DNA of 64,000 bases from Micromonospora cathayae (GTDB taxonomy: Bacteria; Actinomycetota; Actinomycetes; Mycobacteriales; Micromonosporaceae), in NCBI RefSeq assembly GCF_028993575.1, contig NZ_CP118615.1, positions 2,604,001 to 2,668,000 of the forward strand, in the 5' to 3' direction. A program made the position numbers and the translations under genes. Positions 59,665-64,000 of this stretch are shown here, in pieces. Position 1 is the first letter of the stretch; each line of letters begins with the position of its first letter. Under the pieces are notes generated by a model. That model had not been told where the DNA came from. It made no database searches and saw nothing but the letters and a program-made list of their open reading frames with translations.

Positions 59665-61905
59665 TCACTCCTCACGCAGTCGGAGCAGGGTCAGCGGCCG
59701 TACCGCGTTCGCCTGGTCGACCAGTACGTCGTGGTCGTTGGGGGTGCGGGCCTGCTGCCGGGCCAGGACCCGGAAGGACCGGGCCAGCCGCCGCCGCAGC
59801 CCGTTCGCCGAGGGCGGTTCGCCGAGGACCGGACCCGGGTCCAACCCGCCCGCCCCACTGACCAGCACCCGGTCCAGCGCCGCCTCGAGCACGATGGTGG
59901 TCAGCCGGTCCCGGGCCTCACCGTGCCGGCTGCCGTCGTCGAGCCGTACCTCGGCGAGCCGGCGGACCGCGTCGTTGAGCGCCGACGCGTCCGGCGGTAC
60001 GGCGCCGATCCGGGCGGTACGCACCCGGACGGCGGCGATCCGGGCGGCGTCGTGGTGCCGGGAGACATGGGGGACCGCGTCCAGGACCTCCACCGCCCCG
60101 TCCCGGTCCCGTTCGGCCAGCCGCAGCCGGGCCAGGCCGAACGCCGCGCTGGCCGCCAACCGGTCCCGCTGCCACACCGCCCGGTAGAACCGGGCCGCCC
60201 GGACGGTGTCGCCCCGGTGCTCCGCGCAGTACGCCAGGGCCAGCTTCGGGGCGACCTCGCCGGGCAGTTCCCCGTACGCCGCGTCGAACAGCCCACCGGC
60301 CCGGGGCACGTCGTCGCCGTGCAGCGCGAACAGCGCCTCGTGCCAGGTCACCCGCCAGTCGGCGGGGGCGTCCGCACCGAGCTGCCGGACGGCGGCGTCG
60401 AGCGCGTCCCGGGCCCCCGCCGGGTCGCCCAGCTCCAGCCGGGCCCGGCAACGCGTCAGCTCGATCTCCACGGACCGGTCCCCGAAGGCGGCCAGACCGG
60501 CCAGCAGGCTCTCCGGGTCGGTGGCGTCCACGGTGGTCAGGAAGGCCGCGGCGGGGTCACCGGGGTCGGGGTGGGGGACCGGCAGGCCCCGGGCGACGGT
60601 CGCCGGGGCGGGGCGGCCGTACCCGGGCAGGGCGCTGCCCACCGGGTCGGTCCAGTGCGTCAACGGCGGCACCGCACCGAGCCCGGCGTCGAACAGCGCG
60701 GTACCGGCCGCGAACACCGTGGACGGTGCCGGCTGGTCGTGCACCGACCGGGCCGGTACCAGCTCCCGGAGCACCCCCTCGAGCTGCCCGGTCATCTCCC
60801 GGGCGGAGGCGAAGCGGCGCGCGTACCGGGGGTGCCGGGCCCGCCGGACCAGCCGGACGAACGACTCCTGTCCGACGTCGACGTCCGGGACCGGCTCGTC
60901 CGGCCCGGGTACGGTGATCCCGCTCAGCTCCGTCAGCAGCATCCCGACCGCGAACAGGTCGGACCGGACGGTCGGGCCGTGCTCCGCCAGTTCCCGCTCG
61001 CCGACCTGGTACCGCCGGGTGCCCACCAGCGGGCTGGCCCGGTCGTCGGCCCGCCGGACACTGCCCATGTCGATCAGCTTGATCCGGTCGGCGGTGCGGA
61101 TCACGTTCCCGGGGTGCAGGTCGGTGTAGAGCAGGCCCCGGGCGTGCAGGTAGTCCAGCGCGGCGAGGATCTCGTGGGCGTACGCGAGCAGGTGGTCCAC
61201 CGGCAGCGTGACGCCGGGCCGGGCCGGGTCGTCGGCGGCCCGGCGCAGCTCCTCCAGCGACATCCCGTCGAGGTACTCCATCACCAGGTAGCTGGTCTGC
61301 CCGCCGAACAGCCGGTCCGGCGCGGTGACGAAGTTGAAGATCCGGACGACGGCGGGATGGTCGAGCGTGACCAGGTGCCGTCGCTCGGAGACCTCCACGG
61401 CCAGGGCCTGCGGGTCGTTCTTGTTGTTCAGCCGTTTCAGGGCCACCCGGTTGTGGTCCAGGTGGGTGTCCTCGGCCAGGTACACCTGACCGAGCCCGCC
61501 CCGGCCCAGGTAGCCGACCACCACGTACTGGTCGGCGACCGTCTCACCGCGCTTGAGGGCCGGTACGAAGGCGAACGGGGTCTGGCACCGGCTGCAGTAG
61601 CCGTGGTCCAGCCGGTCGGCCCCACCCCGACCGACCGGGCCCCGGCACCGGTCGCAGATCCGCCGGTGTTCCGGCACCTCCGGGTCGGCCAGCAGCCGGT
61701 GCTCGGTGGGGAAGAACAGGACGGGCAGGTGGACCAGGCCGGCGACCTCCCAGGTGCCGCCGGTAGCCGGTGCCGTGGCCGACGGCACCGGTCCGCCGGC
61801 CCGGTCCGGTGGCGGTTCCGCCCGGCGGGGGGCCAGCCCGCACACGTCGCAGAAGCCGATCTCGCCCAGGCTGCCCGGACAGCCCGGGGTACGGGTGCAA
61901 CGCAT
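59665..61905 (-). CDS. pknG: PknG-family serine/threonine protein kinase
   Basis: A 746-residue kinase, matching the 750-residue PknG of mycobacteria in size and layout. An N-terminal zinc ribbon (C3, C9, C19, C22) precedes a rubredoxin-like site with two CxxC (C84/C87, C104/C107). The kinase domain (about 120-375) has GYLGRGGLGQVYLAE, K157, TDLHPGN (D262, N267; non-RD as in PknG) and IDMG (D279) in place of DFG. A TPR-like C-terminal half follows, including GELPGEVAPKLALAYCAEHRGDTVRAARFYRAVWQRD, close to the PknG TPR region. PknG controls glutamate metabolism through FHA protein GarA. The ATG at 61905 overlaps the upstream stop by 1 bp (TGATG). It lies in an extended cluster, so it may be a paralogue devoted to this system. 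Confidence 0.92.
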   Translation of the reverse strand: MRCTRTPGCPGSLGEIGFCDVCGLAPRRAEPPPDRAGGPVPSATAPATGGTWEVAGLVHLPVLFFPTEHRLLADPEVPEHRRICDRCRGPVGRGGADRLDHGYCSRCQTPFAFVPALKRGETVADQYVVVGYLGRGGLGQVYLAEDTHLDHNRVALKRLNNKNDPQALAVEVSERRHLVTLDHPAVVRIFNFVTAPDRLFGGQTSYLVMEYLDGMSLEELRRAADDPARPGVTLPVDHLLAYAHEILAALDYLHARGLLYTDLHPGNVIRTADRIKLIDMGSVRRADDRASPLVGTRRYQVGERELAEHGPTVRSDLFAVGMLLTELSGITVPGPDEPVPDVDVGQESFVRLVRRARHPRYARRFASAREMTGQLEGVLRELVPARSVHDQPAPSTVFAAGTALFDAGLGAVPPLTHWTDPVGSALPGYGRPAPATVARGLPVPHPDPGDPAAAFLTTVDATDPESLLAGLAAFGDRSVEIELTRCRARLELGDPAGARDALDAAVRQLGADAPADWRVTWHEALFALHGDDVPRAGGLFDAAYGELPGEVAPKLALAYCAEHRGDTVRAARFYRAVWQRDRLAASAAFGLARLRLAERDRDGAVEVLDAVPHVSRHHDAARIAAVRVRTARIGAVPPDASALNDAVRRLAEVRLDDGSRHGEARDRLTTIVLEAALDRVLVSGAGGLDPGPVLGEPPSANGLRRRLARSFRVLARQQARTPNDHDVLVDQANAVRPLTLLRLREE

Positions 61906-63833
61906 CAGCCGGACCTCCCGTCGCCCCGGGCGTCGAGGGCGGCCCGGACCGCGGCGGCGTACCCGTGCACCGCCCGGTCCGCCTCGGTCAGGTCGCACGG
62001 GCCGGCCCAGAGCAGTTCGTGCGCCCGGCGGTAGTGCCCGCCCAGGGTGCTGTCCTCGGTCAGCCCACCGGCCGTCGCGGCAGCCTGGTACGCGTTCAGC
62101 AGCCCCTGTAACCGCCGGTGCTCCCCGAGGCCGCGGTCCAGTTCCCGGTTCACCTGCTCGACGCGTCGCAGCGCCCGGTCGGCGGCGCGTTCGAAGGCGG
62201 TGAGCCGGGCCAGCAGCGCGCCGGTGTCCGCGCCGGCGGTGGTGGCGGCCCGCAGCCGGGTGAAGCCGATCCGCAGGCTGGTCGCCTCGGCGGGTACCGC
62301 CGGCACGCCGGCCACCCGCGCGGCGGCCGTCTGGTGGCGTCGCCGGGTCCGGGTCTCGGCCGACCGCAGGCTGCTGATCCGCCGGTCCAGCAGCCCCAGC
62401 CGGGACTGCACCGCCGGTTGCCGGAAGCCCAGCAGGACCCGCAGGTCCCGGTGGGCCGCCCGGTCGACGATCGGCCCGACCACCGTGTCGAGCAGCGCCG
62501 CCGGGTCGGTGGCCGCGTCGATGTTGTCGATCAGCAGGGAGCGGGGCGACGCCTCGCCGAGCCGGGCACCGTGGTCCGGTACGACCGGACCGGCCGGCGG
62601 TTCCGGCCCGGCCGTACCGGACGACGGACCGGCCAGGTCCAGGATGCGTCGGGCCACGTCGGGGGCGCTGCGACCGGCGGCGTCCACCGCCAGGTCGACG
62701 CCGAACGGTGGTACGGCCGGCTCCGTCAGGTCGACCGCCCCGGCGGCGACGCACCCCCGATCCGTCCCGGGACCGCCGGTCGGGTCGGGACCGCCAGTCG
62801 GGTCGGTCGGGTCGGCGGCGTCGGCTGGCCCGGCCGGGTCGGCGGTGCCTTGCGGCCCGGCCGGGCGGGGGGTGCGCTCCGGCCCGGTCGGGTCGGCGGT
62901 GCCCTGCGGCCCGGTTGGGCGGGGGGTGCCGGCTGCGCCGGTGGGGTCTGCCGGGTCCGGTGCCCCGGACCCGGCCGCGGTGCCGGTCGGGTGGTCGGTG
63001 GGCGGTGCGACGAGTTGCCGGTCGGCGGAGCGGATGACCCTTCGGATCGCCGCCGAGGTGGTCGACCCGGCGTGGCCGGTGACGATCACCAGGACGTTCT
63101 GCGCGGAGCGGCGGGCGAAGAAGTCCGCCAACAGCCGGTCGATGTCGAGCCGGTCGATGTCGAGTCGGTCGGGCGGTCGCCGGACCGGCTCGTCCACCAC
63201 CCAGGCCGCGACCGCCGGCACGTGCCGCACGATCGTGGGCACCGGCACCATGTACGACCGGCCGGCGGCGGGGTCGGAATGGTAGGACACCACCATGCCG
63301 ACCACGTGTCCGGTCCCGGCGTCGACCACGGCCGCGCCGCTGAACCCGCCACGCACCCAGTTGCCCGGGTCGACCAGGTCCAGTTGGATCTGCTCGGACC
63401 CCGGTCCGGTCTGTCCGGCGAGGACGGCCCGGACGGTCTCCCCGTGCACGAACCCGGCCGGGAACCCGTACGCGTAGACCGGTCGTCGCCAGTCGTCGCC
63501 CAGCCGGACCAGCCGGGCGCCGGTCGTCTCCGGTACCGGGCCGGCGAGTTCCAGCAGGGCGACGTCGCCCTGGCCGTGTGCGTCGACCGGCGCCCAACCG
63601 TCGACGGCCACCTGGGCCGGCACCGACGGCGTTCCGGGCCGCCGGACCAGGTCGATCATGACCTTGGTCTCCGGTACGGGCGGGTCCGCCCCGGCCCGGC
63701 CGGCGGCCGGGTCGACGACGTGGGCGCAGGTGAGGACGTGCCGGTCGCCGAGCAGGGTGCCGCTGCCCAGGATCATCCCGTCGCCGCGGCGTACGCGGAC
63801 CGGCCATGGCTGATGGCCATGGATGTCACTCAC
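61905..63833 (-). CDS. Trypsin-like protease with C-terminal helical/P-loop-like region, first gene of the PknG cluster
   Basis: A 642-residue protein. The trypsin-like domain (about 1-205) has an intact catalytic triad: H38 (LTCAHVV), D90 (GDVALLEL) and S165 (GFSGAAVVD). A following segment has a P-loop-like GHAGSTTS (253-260) in which the conserved Lys is Thr, and LLIDNIDAAT like a Walker B strand, so it may be a degenerate NTPase. A long Pro/Thr/Gly linker (about 270-350) and a C-terminal coiled-coil helix bundle (about 445-630) complete it. There is no signal peptide, so it acts inside the cell. GTG 63833 abuts GGAGG, and a -10-like TAGTTT (minus strand, 63840-63845) suggests leaderless transcription. 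Confidence 0.83.
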   Translation of the reverse strand: MSDIHGHQPWPVRVRRGDGMILGSGTLLGDRHVLTCAHVVDPAAGRAGADPPVPETKVMIDLVRRPGTPSVPAQVAVDGWAPVDAHGQGDVALLELAGPVPETTGARLVRLGDDWRRPVYAYGFPAGFVHGETVRAVLAGQTGPGSEQIQLDLVDPGNWVRGGFSGAAVVDAGTGHVVGMVVSYHSDPAAGRSYMVPVPTIVRHVPAVAAWVVDEPVRRPPDRLDIDRLDIDRLLADFFARRSAQNVLVIVTGHAGSTTSAAIRRVIRSADRQLVAPPTDHPTGTAAGSGAPDPADPTGAAGTPRPTGPQGTADPTGPERTPRPAGPQGTADPAGPADAADPTDPTGGPDPTGGPGTDRGCVAAGAVDLTEPAVPPFGVDLAVDAAGRSAPDVARRILDLAGPSSGTAGPEPPAGPVVPDHGARLGEASPRSLLIDNIDAATDPAALLDTVVGPIVDRAAHRDLRVLLGFRQPAVQSRLGLLDRRISSLRSAETRTRRRHQTAAARVAGVPAVPAEATSLRIGFTRLRAATTAGADTGALLARLTAFERAADRALRRVEQVNRELDRGLGEHRRLQGLLNAYQAAATAGGLTEDSTLGGHYRRAHELLWAGPCDLTEADRAVHGYAAAVRAALDARGDGRSG

Positions 63834-63911
63834 CCTCCGAAACTAGGTGAACATCAATCACCGGCGATCGGGAATGTAAAGGATGTGACTGACGGGAGAT
63901 CTGCCGGTGGG

Positions 63912-64000
63912 TCAGGAACCGGTGGCCGGGCGGCCGGTGCAGGGCTGGTCCGGCGCGGTGACCGGCCGGCGCGGCATCATCCAGTCGAGCGTGGTCTCCT
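63912..64000 (-). CDS. C-terminal end of a minus-strand protein continuing beyond the window
   Basis: A minus-strand frame is open from the window edge to a TGA at 63912-63914, giving 29 residues ending LDWMMPRRPVTAPDQPCTGR and a few more. Gene direction matches the PknG cluster, which starts 79 bp further down. The fragment is too short to identify. Confidence 0.4.
   Translation of the reverse strand, partial: ETTLDWMMPRRPVTAPDQPCTGRPATGS

Noticed and set aside
58174..62034. Plus-strand open frame of about 1286 codons over the VWA and kinase genes
   Set aside because: Antisense shadow of well-conserved minus-strand genes; no motifs.
59665..63807. Minus-strand frame of 1380 codons suggesting a single kinase fusion protein
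   Set aside because: Everything upstream of 61905 in this frame is an off-frame translation of the trypsin-like gene. The PknG homology begins at the ATG at 61905.

Overview
The window is very GC-rich, densely coded DNA with many GTG starts, 4-bp ATGA/GTGA gene overlaps and several near-leaderless promoters, which indicates an actinomycete. A pair of genes for 10-methyl-branched fatty acids, secreted polysaccharidases, a TipA-like regulator, PPOX/F420-type proteins and a PknG-family kinase fit a Micromonospora-like member of the Micromonosporaceae. This assignment is inferred from gene content. I saw no rRNA, tRNA, integrase, IS element or CRISPR array.

Layout. 0-8.3 kb: a cut-off gene end, a DUF427 protein, a tmsA/tmsB-like lipid methylation operon, an ArsR regulator overlapping a tandem AHSA1 protein, a zinc-ribbon protein, and a Cas4-like (RecB-type) nuclease gene overlapping a partner of unknown function. 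8.4-14.5 kb: a GH26 mannanase behind a LacI-type operator, a GGDEF-EAL protein, a membrane protein, a TipA-like MerR regulator and an ABM fragment. 14.5-18.4 kb: a promoter plus an 18-bp perfect palindrome drives a long leader and an RHS/YD-repeat protein whose 62-residue Gly-rich hydrophobic tail is followed by a small two-helix membrane protein, a likely toxin tip and immunity partner. 18.4-26.7 kb looks like a defence-type island: PLD nuclease/SF2 helicase/DUF3427, a lower-GC DGQHR (DndB-like) gene behind three 21-bp repeats, an SF1 helicase and two overlapping membrane-anchored unknown genes.

27-36.4 kb: a flavoprotein, a conserved unknown, a secreted debranching enzyme behind a maltose-type operator, a secreted endonuclease I divergent from a Tat-exported phosphatase with a PHO-box-like repeat, and an ArsR/serine hydrolase pair. 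36.4-42.7 kb: an APC permease, then an ABC exporter plus membrane protein divergent from a NarL-type two-component system, with paired 12-bp boxes between them. 42.7-54 kb: mixed accessory genes including an AAA ATPase with a DUF234-like end, two paralogous small proteins sharing a CRND/PYPCRL/RWGRRVL signature, a DUF6642-type protein with a caspase-like His/Cys arrangement, PPOX proteins, two serine hydrolases (one a DacB-type carboxypeptidase), a pentapeptide-repeat protein, an aquaporin and a cysteine-less HesB-like protein.

54-63.8 kb is the most striking region: seven co-directional, mostly overlapping minus-strand genes encode, in transcription order, a trypsin-like protease with a long accessory region, a PknG-family kinase, a VWA/zinc-ribbon protein, a four-helix membrane protein, a solute-binding lipoprotein, a Trypco1 protein and a phage-type beta-family protein. 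The lipoprotein, membrane protein and PknG set parallels the mycobacterial GlnH-GlnX-PknG amino-acid sensing pathway. Here it appears wired to a protease and to domains known from conflict systems, suggesting an extracellular ligand-sensing signalling or immunity module.
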